From JAIVGV01 sp035295985 (GTDB lineage Bacteria > Acidobacteriota > Blastocatellia > Pyrinomonadales > Pyrinomonadaceae): a stretch of 13,162 nucleotides of DNA. The stretch spans positions 1-13,162 of the forward strand of contig DATHBT010000116.1 of the NCBI GenBank assembly GCA_035295985.1, given 5' to 3'. This document shows positions 1 to 7,480 of this stretch, piece after piece. The translations under genes were made by a program, and so were the position numbers. Every line of letters begins with the position of its first letter. Position 1 is the stretch's first letter. The notes under the pieces are model-generated. The model saw nothing but the letters and a program-made list of their open reading frames with translations. It searched no databases and had not been told where the DNA came from.

Positions 1-716
1 GCGTCGAGCTGCTTGCGGCCGGGGTCGAAGCCGGCGAGCTTACGGTCGTCGGGACGCCGTGGCGCATAAGGCCGGGCGCGGAGACTTTGATCGCGCGGGC
101 CATCGCGCTCGCGGTCGCGCACCCGTTCGGCATCGGCGACGCGCAGTACAGGCTGGCGGCCGCGTCTAACGAGCCGCCGCGCGCCGTTGACACCGTGCCC
201 TTCGGCGTCTTCCGCAAGAGCCTGTGGCAGCGGCTCGGCGGCTTCGACGAGCGGCTGCTCGCCAACGAGGATTACGACTTCAACTACCGCGTGCGCGCGG
301 CCGGCGGCGCGGTCCTGCTCGACACCGCCGCGCACTGCGACTACTTCGCGCGGCCGACCGTCTCGGCGCTCGCCCGGCAGTACTTCCGTTACGGCCGTTG
401 GAAGGCGCAGATGATCAGAAGGTCGCCGCGCTCCGTGCGCTGGCGACATCTGGTCGCGCCCGCCTTCGTCGCCGCGCTCGCGCTCTCCGCGCTGCCCGCG
501 GCCGCGGCCGCGGCGAACCTTTTGCCGCTGCCCGCGGCGTTGCCGTTGGCCCTCGTCGTCGTCCCTTACGCGCTCGCCGCCGCGGCGTGCGCCGCGCAGG
601 TCTCGCTCGGCGCGCGCGATCTCAAACTCGCGCCCGCGCTCGTCGCGATCTTCTTCGTCCTCCACGCGGCGTGGGGCGCGGGCTTCCTGCTGAGTTTGCC
701 GCGCTCCTCGTCCTGA
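1..716 (+). CDS. ExoA-like family 2 glycosyltransferase, 3' end (5' partial)
   Basis: The gene enters the window already open (first full codon at base 3) and ends at TGA 714-716, leaving 237 visible residues. It is the C-terminal half of a GT-A fold glycosyltransferase that would add a sugar from a nucleotide-sugar donor to a lipid-linked acceptor on the cytoplasmic face of the inner membrane. Recognisable parts in order are VDTVPFGVFRK, GGFDERLLANEDYDFNYR (the NED...FNYR acidic motif, at 264-290), and QYFRYGRWK (378-404), which resembles the arginine/tryptophan motif near the end of the catalytic domain in succinoglycan ExoA-type enzymes. These are followed by about three Ala/Leu/Val-rich membrane segments (roughly 445-700). 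The N-terminal nucleotide-binding half lies outside the window. It heads a run of co-directional polysaccharide genes. Family assignment is confident; sugar specificity cannot be read from sequence. Confidence 0.88.
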   Translation, partial: VELLAAGVEAGELTVVGTPWRIRPGAETLIARAIALAVAHPFGIGDAQYRLAAASNEPPRAVDTVPFGVFRKSLWQRLGGFDERLLANEDYDFNYRVRAAGGAVLLDTAAHCDYFARPTVSALARQYFRYGRWKAQMIRRSPRSVRWRHLVAPAFVAALALSALPAAAAAANLLPLPAALPLALVVVPYALAAAACAAQVSLGARDLKLAPALVAIFFVLHAAWGAGFLLSLPRSSS

Positions 717-772
717 GTCGCGACCGCGCCGATTCGGACGGCGGCCTGATCGCCCACGCGTCCTGAGTTTTT

Positions 773-1789
773 ATGAACTGGCAGAGGAAGGCGCGCATCC
801 AGAACCTGATCGCGGCGCTGCCGGCGTCGAACGCGATCTACTACGCGGTGCAGCGCACCCTGGGGAGCCTGCGTCCGGGCAGGACGAACCCGCTGGAGTG
901 GTTTCAGGCCGGGGCGCGACTCGCCGATTGGATCGAGGGCGCGGGACGCGCGGTCGAGGGCGCGAGCTTCCTCGAAGTCGGCACGGGCCGGCAGGTCAAC
1001 ATGCCGCTCGCGCTCTGGCTCTGCGGCGCGGGCCGCGTGGCGACGGTTGATCTCAACACGTACCTGTCGGGCGCGCTCGTCGCGGAGTCGGTCGAGTACG
1101 TCCGCCGCAACCGCGAAGAGGTCGCGCGGCAGTTTGGCGCGCGCGGCGAGTCGCGCGGGTTCCGACAAAGACTCTCGGCGCTCGCGTCGTTCAAAGGAGA
1201 CCTGGGCGGGCTGCTGCGGCTCGCGCGCATCGAGTACCTGTCGCCGGCCGACGCCGCGCGGCTGCCGTTCGCCGCGGGCGCGTTCGACTTCCACGTCTCC
1301 TACGCGGTCTTCGAGCACATCCCCGAAGACGATCTCCGTCGCATCCTCGCCGAGGCGCGTCGGGTGCTCAAGCCCGCGGGGCTGCTCGTGCACGTCATTG
1401 ATCCTTCCGATCACTTCTCGCACGACGACCCGACGATCACGGCGATCAACTTCCTGCAATTCGGCGGGCGCGAGTGGGAGCGCCTCGCGGGCAACCGCTT
1501 CATGTTCCACAACCGCCTGCGGGCGCGCCAGTACCTCGACCTGTTCGAGCGCGCGGGCGTGCGCGTGCTGCGGCAGACCGAGGCGCTCGACGAGGCGTCG
1601 CTCAGCGCGCTGCGCGAGGGCTTCCCCGTGAGCGAGGAGTTTCGTTCGTTCACGCAGGAGGAGTTGGCCGTCCGCAGCCTCAACGTGATGGGCACGTTCG
1701 CGGAAGAGCGGGCGGCGGACGGCGCGGCACGGCGCGCGGCGGCCGGCGGCGCGAAGGAGCAGGCGGCGACCGGGGCGGTCGTCTCCTAA
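773..1789 (+). CDS. class I SAM-dependent methyltransferase
   Basis: The predicted protein has 338 residues and a Rossmann-type methyltransferase core. Motif I is FLEVGTGRQ at residues 66-74, and the acidic residue ending strand 2 is D93 (TVDLN). The region FDFHVSYAVFEHIPEDDL (171-188) with the following VLKPAGLLVHVIDPSDH (198-214) is the usual motif II/III part. The stretch DHFSHDDP...INFLQF...NRFMFHNRLR (213-250) is typical of a methyltransferase subfamily common in polysaccharide clusters. The last 30 residues are an Ala/Gly-rich tail of little information content. The ATG at 773 is chosen because the N-terminus IAALPASNAIYYAVQRTLG looks like the family's start, although no Shine-Dalgarno sequence is visible (the bases before it are TTTTT). 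It probably O- or N-methylates a sugar of the repeat unit. The acceptor is unknown, and a role on the lipid carrier or another small molecule cannot be excluded. Confidence 0.88.
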   Translation: MNWQRKARIQNLIAALPASNAIYYAVQRTLGSLRPGRTNPLEWFQAGARLADWIEGAGRAVEGASFLEVGTGRQVNMPLALWLCGAGRVATVDLNTYLSGALVAESVEYVRRNREEVARQFGARGESRGFRQRLSALASFKGDLGGLLRLARIEYLSPADAARLPFAAGAFDFHVSYAVFEHIPEDDLRRILAEARRVLKPAGLLVHVIDPSDHFSHDDPTITAINFLQFGGREWERLAGNRFMFHNRLRARQYLDLFERAGVRVLRQTEALDEASLSALREGFPVSEEFRSFTQEELAVRSLNVMGTFAEERAADGAARRAAAGGAKEQAATGAVVS

Positions 1790-1790
1790 A

Positions 1791-1799
1791 AGGGGGAGG
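1791..1799 (+). promoter_or_regulatory. purine-rich ribosome binding site of the flippase gene
   Basis: The nine bases between the methyltransferase stop and the flippase ATG are AGGGGGAGG. The best anti-Shine-Dalgarno match (GGAGG, 1795-1799) touches the start codon directly, so pairing must use the more upstream G-run or the spacing is unusually short. The 10-base gap suggests translational coupling to the methyltransferase. Confidence 0.5.
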
Positions 1800-3338
1800 A
1801 TGACGGACGAAGCGACAGGTAGGGACGGATCGCTGACGGCGCGCGCGTCGTGGCTGATGCTGGCGCGCACGGCCGCCTTCGCGCTCGGCTTCGCCGTGCC
1901 GCTCCTGCTCGTCCGCATACTTTCGCAGACGGAGCTGGGCCTCTACCGGCAGGTCTTCCTCGTCGTCGCCACCGCGATCAACGTGCTCCCGCTCGGCTTC
2001 CACATGAGCGCCTTCTACTTCCTGCCGCGCGAGCGCGGGCGCGAGGGGCAGGTGGCTCTAAACGTCGCGCTCTTCTTCCTCCTCGTCGCCGCGCTGGCGG
2101 GCGGCGCGGTCGTGCTCTTTCCCGGCCTGCTCGCCGCCACCTTCAACAGCGCGGCGCTCGTGCCTTACGCCCCGGCCATCGGCGCGGCGCTCTTCCTCTG
2201 GGTCGCCTCGACGAACCTCGAATACGTCGCGCTCGCCAATCAGGAGGTCAAACTCGCGACCGTCCTGATCGTCGCGCTCCAACTCGCGCGGAGCGTGATG
2301 CTGCTCGCGGCCGCGCTCGCCTTCGGCACGGTCGGCGCGCTGCTGTGGGCCGCGGTCGCCTACGGCGCGGTGCAGACGGCCGTACTCGTCGCGTACCTCG
2401 CGCGCCGCTTCCGCATCTTCTCGTGCGGCTTCGACTGGCCGCTGATGCGGAGGCAACTCGCCTACGCCGTCCCGCTCGGCGCGGCCGGGCTGCTCTACGC
2501 GCTGCAACTCGATCTGCACCAGTACTTCGTCGCCAACCGCTTCGGCGAGGCGGCCTTCGCCGTCTACTCCATCGGCTGCTTCCAACTGCCGCTCATACAC
2601 ATCCTCTCGGACTCGGTCGGCGCGGTGATGCTGCCGCGGGTGACGCGACTCCAGAAGGAGAACCGCGCGCGCAAGATCGTGGAGCTGACGGCGCGCATGA
2701 TGCGTAAGCTCGCGGTCGTCTACTTCGCGGCCTACGCCTTCCTGCTCGTCGCGGGGCGAGAGTTCATCGCCGTGCTCTTCACCGAGCAGTACCTGGCGAG
2801 CCACCCGGTCTTCGTCGTCAACCTGACGATGATCCTCGTCTACTTCATGTCGAACGTTTACGATCCAATCATGCGGGCCTACGCCGAGCAGCGTTACTTC
2901 CTGCTGCGGCTGCGGCTGGCGCTCGTCGCGCTGCTCGTCGCGGTGCTGTGGTGGGAGACGGAGCGGCTGGGCCTGGTCGGCGTCATCACGGTCGCCGTGG
3001 GCCTGAGCCTCGCGGAGCGGATCATCACGGCGGCGCGCGCGGCCAGCGTCGTCGGCGCGACGTGGCGCGACGCGGCGCTGCTCAAAGACGTGGGCCGCGT
3101 CGCACTCGCCGCACTCGCCGCGGCGGTCGTCACGCTCTTAGCCCGCTCGCTGGCGGCGGGGGCGCGGCCCTTCGTCGTGCTGGTTGTCTGCGCGGCGGTG
3201 TTCGCGCCGGTTTACGTGGCGTGCGTGTGGCTCTTCGGCGCTGTCACCGCGGAGGAGCGCGAAATGTTGGCGCGCAAGGCGGCGCTTCTGCGGCGCGCGG
3301 CCCCGCGCGGGCGGCGCGCGCCCGGCTCGGTCTTTTAA
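1800..3338 (+). CDS. Wzx-type polysaccharide flippase (MOP superfamily, oligosaccharide flippase family)
   Basis: This is a 512-residue polytopic inner-membrane protein, the usual length for Wzx/RfbX-type translocases, which flip undecaprenyl-diphosphate-linked repeat units to the periplasmic face. Membrane segments can be followed along the whole chain, for example near residues 18-40, 50-75, 88-112, 126-145, 152-175, 178-200, 220-240, 255-275, 302-328, 335-352, 368-385, 391-405, 432-450 and 457-480. The N-terminal SWLMLARTAAFALGFAVPLL with LSQTELGLYRQVFLV (41-55) is the characteristic first helix and loop of polysaccharide-export MOP proteins. The ATG at 1800 is used because it lies just ahead of the first helix. 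A basic tail (491-512) probably faces the cytoplasm. It sits 10 bp after the methyltransferase, so the two are probably co-transcribed. The transported lipid-linked sugar is unknown. A peptidoglycan (MurJ-like) role is unlikely given the context. Confidence 0.9.
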   Translation: MTDEATGRDGSLTARASWLMLARTAAFALGFAVPLLLVRILSQTELGLYRQVFLVVATAINVLPLGFHMSAFYFLPRERGREGQVALNVALFFLLVAALAGGAVVLFPGLLAATFNSAALVPYAPAIGAALFLWVASTNLEYVALANQEVKLATVLIVALQLARSVMLLAAALAFGTVGALLWAAVAYGAVQTAVLVAYLARRFRIFSCGFDWPLMRRQLAYAVPLGAAGLLYALQLDLHQYFVANRFGEAAFAVYSIGCFQLPLIHILSDSVGAVMLPRVTRLQKENRARKIVELTARMMRKLAVVYFAAYAFLLVAGREFIAVLFTEQYLASHPVFVVNLTMILVYFMSNVYDPIMRAYAEQRYFLLRLRLALVALLVAVLWWETERLGLVGVITVAVGLSLAERIITAARAASVVGATWRDAALLKDVGRVALAALAAAVVTLLARSLAAGARPFVVLVVCAAVFAPVYVACVWLFGAVTAEEREMLARKAALLRRAAPRGRRAPGSVF

Positions 3339-3389
3339 GAGCGACTTACTTTTCCCTTTCGGGGCCGACTTTCTTCGCACCAACTTTTC

Positions 3390-3394
3390 GGGAG
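3390..3394 (+). promoter_or_regulatory. possible Shine-Dalgarno sequence of the first amidotransferase
   Basis: GGGAG lies 12 bases before the ATG at 3407, a rather long spacing. The start itself is fixed independently by the catalytic cysteine. The 68-base gap 3339-3406 shows no other clear signal. Confidence 0.35.
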
Positions 3395-3406
3395 TCAACA
3401 GACGAG

Positions 3407-5353
3407 ATGTGCGGCATCGCCGGATTCGTGGTCAGTGACGGGCGCGCGGACGCCGCCGGGCGCGCGGCCCTGCTCGACCGCATGTGCCGCCGCGTGGCGC
3501 ACCGCGGGCCTGACGATCAGGGCGCGGAGGTTCGTGGCCGCGCCGCGCTCGGAATGCGCCGACTCTCGATCATCGACGTGGCCGGCGGGCATCAGCCGCT
3601 GTCGGGCTGCGATCCGAATCTGACGATCGTCTTCAACGGCGAGATTTACAACTACCGCGAGCTGCGCGCCAGGCTCGAAGCGCGCGGCCACCGCTTCCGC
3701 ACGGACTCCGACACCGAGACGATTGTCCATCTCTACGAGGAGCACGGCGCGGCCTGCGTCGAACACCTGCGCGGCATGTTCGCCTTCGCGCTGTGGGACG
3801 CGCGCGCCGAAGAACTGCTGCTCGCGCGCGACCGCGTCGGCAAGAAGCCGCTCTACTACTCGCTCGCGCCGGGCGGCACGCTCGTCTTCGGCTCCGAGTT
3901 GAAGTCGCTCCTCGAACACGCGGAGGTCGGCCGCGAGATTGACCCGCGCGCGCTCGACGCGTACCTGACCTTCGGCTACGTCCCCGACCCGCTCTCGATC
4001 CTCGCGGGAACCTCCAAGCTCCCGCCCGGCCACACGCTCACCTTCGCGCGCGGCAAAGTCTCACTCGCGCGGTACTGGGATTTCCCCGCCGGGGCCGTGG
4101 GAGACAATAACGCGCGCGAAGAGGATTACCTCGACGAGTTGCGCGCGCTGTTGGACGAATCGGTTCGCGTGCGGCTCGTCGCGGAGGTGCCGCTCGGCGC
4201 GTTCCTCTCCGGCGGCGTTGACTCCTCGGCGGTCGTCGGCCTGATGGCACGCAACTCCGCGCGGCCCGTCAAGACCTTCTCCATCGGCTTCCACGAGGAC
4301 AGCTACAGCGAACTCAAGTACGCACGCGTCGCCGCGAAACACTTCGCCACCGATCACCACGAGTTCATCGTCACGCCGGACATCTGCCAGGTGGTTGACG
4401 AGCTGGCGTGGCACTTCGACGAGCCTTTCGCCGACGCGTCGGCCGTGCCGACCTACATGGTCTCCAAGCTCGCGCGCGCGCACGTCACCGTCGCTCTTTC
4501 GGGCGACGGCGGCGACGAGCTGTTCGCCGGCTACACGCGCTACGTCGTCGATCGCGGGCGCGGGAAGTTCGCGCGCATCCCGGCCTTCGTCCGCGCGGGC
4601 CTCATGCGGCCCGTCAGCCGCGCGCTCCCGCACGGCGCGTGGGGGCGCAACTTCCTGCACAACGTCTCGCTCGATTCGGTCGGCCGGTACCTCGACAGCG
4701 TCTCGGTCTTCACCGCGCTCGGCCGCCGCTCTCTTTACGCGCCCGACTTCGCCGCGCGACTCGATAACATCGACGCCGCGCTCGCGGACTTCCGCCGTCA
4801 CGCCGCGCGCGTGCCCGCAAACGGCAGCCGGCTCGAACGCCTGCTCTACCTCGACAGCAAGACCTATCTGCCGGGCGACATCCTGACCAAAGTTGATCGC
4901 ATGAGCATGGCCGTCTCCCTCGAAGCGCGCGCGCCGCTGCTCGACCACAAGCTCATAGAGTTCGTCGCGCGCATCCCGGCCTCGCTGAAGCTGAAGGGCA
5001 CGGAGACGAAGCACATCATGAAGCGCGCGGTCGAAGAGTTCGTGCCCGCCGAAATCCTGCGCCGGCCGAAGATGGGCTTCGGGATGCCGCTCGACCGCTG
5101 GATCAACGAACAACTGCGCGGGCGCATCCGCGAGACGCTGACCGAGGCGCGCGCCCGGCAGCGCGGCCACACCAACGACGCCTACGTCCGCCGCCTGCTC
5201 GACGAACACGAGCGCGGCCGGCGCGATCATTCGACGCAACTCTGGGCGCTCTTCATGCTCGAACTCTGGCAGCGCACGTTCATTGACGAAGACCCGGCAC
5301 GCCGCCCGCTCCCTGACGCCGAAGGCGAGCGCGCACCCGTCGCCGTCGCATGA
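3407..5353 (+). CDS. asnB: asparagine synthase (glutamine-hydrolysing)-type amidotransferase, canonical paralogue
   Basis: The protein has 648 residues in two domains. The N-terminal class II glutamine amidotransferase domain begins MCGIAGF; C2 becomes the N-terminal nucleophile, which fixes the start at 3407 although the frame is open further upstream. RGPDDQG (33-39) and FNGEIYN (76-82) form the glutamine site. The C-terminal ATP-pyrophosphatase domain has SGGVDSS (268-274), EPFADAS (339-345), SGDGGDE (365-371), KVDRMSMA (495-502), EARAPLLD (506-513) and KMGFGMP (555-561), all as in the family. It hydrolyses glutamine and uses ATP to amidate a carboxylate, in the cytoplasm. It could make asparagine. 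In polysaccharide clusters, related proteins such as WbpS of Pseudomonas aeruginosa O6 and WbtH of Francisella are assigned to amidation of uronic acid sugars, which I think is the likelier role here. It also resembles the amidotransferase found in exosortase-linked EPS loci, but no exosortase is visible. Confidence 0.93.
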   Translation: MCGIAGFVVSDGRADAAGRAALLDRMCRRVAHRGPDDQGAEVRGRAALGMRRLSIIDVAGGHQPLSGCDPNLTIVFNGEIYNYRELRARLEARGHRFRTDSDTETIVHLYEEHGAACVEHLRGMFAFALWDARAEELLLARDRVGKKPLYYSLAPGGTLVFGSELKSLLEHAEVGREIDPRALDAYLTFGYVPDPLSILAGTSKLPPGHTLTFARGKVSLARYWDFPAGAVGDNNAREEDYLDELRALLDESVRVRLVAEVPLGAFLSGGVDSSAVVGLMARNSARPVKTFSIGFHEDSYSELKYARVAAKHFATDHHEFIVTPDICQVVDELAWHFDEPFADASAVPTYMVSKLARAHVTVALSGDGGDELFAGYTRYVVDRGRGKFARIPAFVRAGLMRPVSRALPHGAWGRNFLHNVSLDSVGRYLDSVSVFTALGRRSLYAPDFAARLDNIDAALADFRRHAARVPANGSRLERLLYLDSKTYLPGDILTKVDRMSMAVSLEARAPLLDHKLIEFVARIPASLKLKGTETKHIMKRAVEEFVPAEILRRPKMGFGMPLDRWINEQLRGRIRETLTEARARQRGHTNDAYVRRLLDEHERGRRDHSTQLWALFMLELWQRTFIDEDPARRPLPDAEGERAPVAVA

Positions 5354-5358
5354 ACGAA

Positions 5359-5382
5359 CAGTTTTCAGTCTTCAGTCTTCAG
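5359..5382 (+). repeat. heptanucleotide tandem repeat, CAGTCTT-type
   Basis: Three and a half units of seven bases follow the first amidotransferase stop by five bases: CAGTTTT (5359-5365), CAGTCTT (5366-5372), CAGTCTT (5373-5379), CAG (5380-5382). The composition is AT-richer than the flanking genes. Function unknown. Confidence 0.85.
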
Positions 5383-5424
5383 AAGGCATGAAGGTAAGGC
5401 ATCGAAGAATCAAAACCTAAAGCC

Positions 5425-5456
5425 AACAGCTAATCGCTAACCGCTAACAGCTAACC
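5425..5456 (+). repeat. heptanucleotide tandem repeat, AACNGCT-type, abutting the next start codon
   Basis: Four and a half degenerate seven-base units run almost into the next gene: AACAGCT (5425-5431), AATCGCT (5432-5438), AACCGCT (5439-5445), AACAGCT (5446-5452), AACC (5453-5456). One base later the ATG at 5458 begins. The array occupies the place where a Shine-Dalgarno sequence would lie, and none is present. The unit is unrelated to the CAGTCTT array upstream but has the same period. Confidence 0.85.
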
Positions 5457-5457
5457 A

Positions 5458-7374
5458 ATGTGCGGCATCGCAGGCATTACCGGCAAGTTTGAGGCGCGCG
5501 GGGCGGCGGCGCGGAGGATGACGCGCGCGCTCAGCCGGCGCGGCCCCGACGCCGAGGGGCACTACGCCTGGCCGCGCGCCGCGCTCGCGCACCGCCGGCT
5601 CGCCATCTTCGATCTCTCCGACGCGGGCCGACAGCCGATGCTCTCGCCCGACCGCGCCGTCGGCGTCGTCTTCAACGGCGCGATCTACAACTTCCGCGAG
5701 CTTCGCGCCGAACTCGCCGCGCGCGGCTACGAGTTCCGCAGTCAGACCGACACCGAAGTGCTCGTCCACGGCTACCGCGAGTGGGGCGTTGACGGTCTGG
5801 TCGGACGACTGCACGGCATGTTCGCCTTCGCGCTGTGGGACGACGCGGCGCGCAAACTCTTTCTCGTGCGCGACCGGCTCGGCGTGAAGCCGCTCGCCTG
5901 GGCCGCGACGGACGGCGGCGGCGTCGCCTTCGCCTCGACCGTCCGCGCCCTGCGCGAAGGCGGCTTCGTCGGCGAGTTGGACGAGCGGTCGGTCGCCGAG
6001 TTCTTGGAGTTCGGCTTCGTCACGGACGCGCGCTCGATCTACCGCGGCGCGCGCAAAGTTTTCCCCGGCACGATAGTCGAGTTCGCGGAAGGCCGCGAGC
6101 CGCGCGAGCGCCGCTACTGGTCGCCTCCCGTCGCCGACGAATCGAGCGTCGTCTCTTTCGACGAGGCGGTCGAAGAGGCGGAGCGGCTGTTCCTGCGCGC
6201 CGTCGAGTTGCGACTGTTCGCCGACGTGCCCGTCGGCGCGCTGCTCTCGGGCGGCGTGGATTCGAGCCTCGTCTGCTGGGCCGTCGCCAAACTCGGCGGC
6301 GACGTGACGGCCTACACCGTCGGCACGCCCGGCGACGAGTGGGACGAGACCTCGGACGCGCGCGCGACTGCCGAACGCCTCTCCTTGCGTCACCGCGTCC
6401 TCGATCTGCGCGACACCGACGCGCCCGACGTCTCCGAACTCTCCGCCGCCTTCCCCGAACCCTTCGCCTGCGCTTCGGCGCTCGGGATGCTGCGCGTCTC
6501 GCAGGCCGTGGCGAGCGAGGCGACCGTGCTCCTGACGGGCGACGGCGGCGACGACGTTTTCCTCGGCTACCCCGAACACAAACACTTTCACGCGGCCTCG
6601 AAGCTCGCGCACGCGCTGCCCGGACGGACGGCAAACGTCGCGCGACGCCTGCGCGCGATCACGCCGCTCGGCGTCGCGCCGCTGCGCCGCGCGTCAACCT
6701 TCCTGAGCCTCGCTGCGGGCGGACTCGGCGCGGTCGCCGAAGTCCACGACGGGCTTCCGTACTACCGCCGACACGATCTGCTCGGCGAACGACTCGAAGG
6801 GATGAACGTCGAACAGCGCGCGCTCCGCTGGTCGGTCGCGTCGGCGAGACGGCTGCTCGGCGAGTTTCTCGAATACGACCGCGGCACGCGCTTCACGGGC
6901 GAGTACCTCGTCAAGGTCGACGGCGCGACGATGCATCACTCGCTCGAAGCGCGCTCGCCCTTCCTCGATCAGCGGCTCTGGGAGTTCGCCGCCGCGCTGC
7001 CTTACGGGCTGCGCCTGAGCGGCGGACGACCGAAAGCGATCCTGCGCGAGATCGCCCGCCGGCGCGTCGGCGAGCAGGTGGCGGCGGGGCGCAAGCGCGG
7101 CTTCGGCGTCCCCGTCGGCCGCTGGGTCGCGGGCCGCTGGCGCGCGCGCGTCGCGGAGTCTCTGCGCGGCGGGCTGCTCGCCGAAGGCGGCTGGATCAAA
7201 CCCGAACGCGTCGCCGCACAGCTCGAACGCGCCGGGCGCGAGGGACGGGCGGCGAATCAGTTGTGGTATCTCTACGCGCTTGAGTCGTGGCTGCGCCACG
7301 AGCGCGGCGCCGCGCAACAGGCGGGCGACGATCCCGATGTCGCACAGGTCGAACGCGCAGACGCGCTCGTCTAG
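5458..7374 (+). CDS. asnB: asparagine synthase-type amidotransferase, divergent paralogue
   Basis: This 638-residue protein has the same two-domain layout as its upstream neighbour. C2 (MCGIAGI) fixes the start. The glutaminase part keeps RRGPDAEG (27-34) but has FNGAIYN (72-78), with Ala where the neighbour and most relatives have Glu, and FASTVRAL (158-165) instead of the usual F.SE.K.L. The synthetase part keeps SGGVDSS (264-270), TGDGGDD (360-366) and EARSPFLD (497-504). However, EPFADAS has become EPFACAS (334-340, D to C) and KVDRMSMA has become KVDGATMH (486-493). The ATP site is intact, so I expect an active ligase, probably with a different carboxylate acceptor than the upstream copy; a uronic acid of the polymer is one candidate. 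The family symbol is used loosely, since genuine asparagine synthesis is doubtful. A 104-base repeat-filled spacer precedes the gene and no ribosome binding site is visible. Confidence 0.88.
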   Translation: MCGIAGITGKFEARGAAARRMTRALSRRGPDAEGHYAWPRAALAHRRLAIFDLSDAGRQPMLSPDRAVGVVFNGAIYNFRELRAELAARGYEFRSQTDTEVLVHGYREWGVDGLVGRLHGMFAFALWDDAARKLFLVRDRLGVKPLAWAATDGGGVAFASTVRALREGGFVGELDERSVAEFLEFGFVTDARSIYRGARKVFPGTIVEFAEGREPRERRYWSPPVADESSVVSFDEAVEEAERLFLRAVELRLFADVPVGALLSGGVDSSLVCWAVAKLGGDVTAYTVGTPGDEWDETSDARATAERLSLRHRVLDLRDTDAPDVSELSAAFPEPFACASALGMLRVSQAVASEATVLLTGDGGDDVFLGYPEHKHFHAASKLAHALPGRTANVARRLRAITPLGVAPLRRASTFLSLAAGGLGAVAEVHDGLPYYRRHDLLGERLEGMNVEQRALRWSVASARRLLGEFLEYDRGTRFTGEYLVKVDGATMHHSLEARSPFLDQRLWEFAAALPYGLRLSGGRPKAILREIARRRVGEQVAAGRKRGFGVPVGRWVAGRWRARVAESLRGGLLAEGGWIKPERVAAQLERAGREGRAANQLWYLYALESWLRHERGAAQQAGDDPDVAQVERADALV

Positions 7375-7384
7375 TCGGAGGGCC

Positions 7385-7446
7385 GAATGGTTGAAGTGAA
7401 TAGTTGGAGTGAGTGGTTCGAGTGAGCGGCCGGAGTGCCGGGGTGG
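7385..7446 (+). repeat. degenerate 13-14 bp tandem repeat, GAGTGAG-type
   Basis: The spacer after the second amidotransferase contains successive related units: GAAGTGAATAGTTG (7393-7406), GAGTGAGTGGTTC (7407-7419), GAGTGAGCGGCCG (7420-7432) and a weaker GAGTGCCGGGGTGG (7433-7446), with a partial unit GAATGGTT at 7385-7392. The common element is GAGTGAG followed by a variable six or seven bases. The frame is open through it, but the translation looks unlike any glycosyltransferase N-terminus, so I treat it as leader DNA. Confidence 0.65.
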
Positions 7447-7480
7447 AATTGAAGAACACTTAGTTTTGATCGCGCGAGTG

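Noticed and set aside
709..768. Ten-base direct repeat CGTCCTGAGT at 709-718 and 759-768 flanking the first spacer
   Set aside because: Too short to separate from chance in biased sequence. No mobile element or attachment-site structure accompanies it.
566..1918. Long minus-strand open frame (450 codons) and similar ones at 4061-5239 and 5437-6612
   Set aside because: These are antisense shadows of strongly supported + strand genes in very GC-rich DNA. Their translations are Arg/Ala/Glu-rich and show no recognisable domain.
2948..3406. Upstream in-frame extension of the first amidotransferase, overlapping the flippase gene
   Set aside because: The class II amidotransferase needs Cys directly after the initiator Met (MCGIAGF at 3407). 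The extension is an Arg/Gly-rich shadow of the flippase frame.
5388..5420. Tiny basic open frame (ten codons, MKVRHRRIKT) between the two amidotransferase genes, preceded by AGAAGG
   Set aside because: The spacing from AGAAGG to the ATG is a single base, and a ten-codon frame is expected by chance. There is no independent support for a leader peptide.
7409..7480. GTG start at 7409 for the first GT4 gene
   Set aside because: The added 24 residues are encoded by the tandem repeat and do not resemble a GT4 N-terminus. MKPNVLLFIDSFHQGG begins at the first strand.
7447..7480. Possible promoter-like elements (TTGAAG and an AT-rich segment) before the first GT4 gene
   Set aside because: No convincing -10 box at proper spacing. 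The genes are co-oriented with short gaps, so a shared transcript is the simpler reading.
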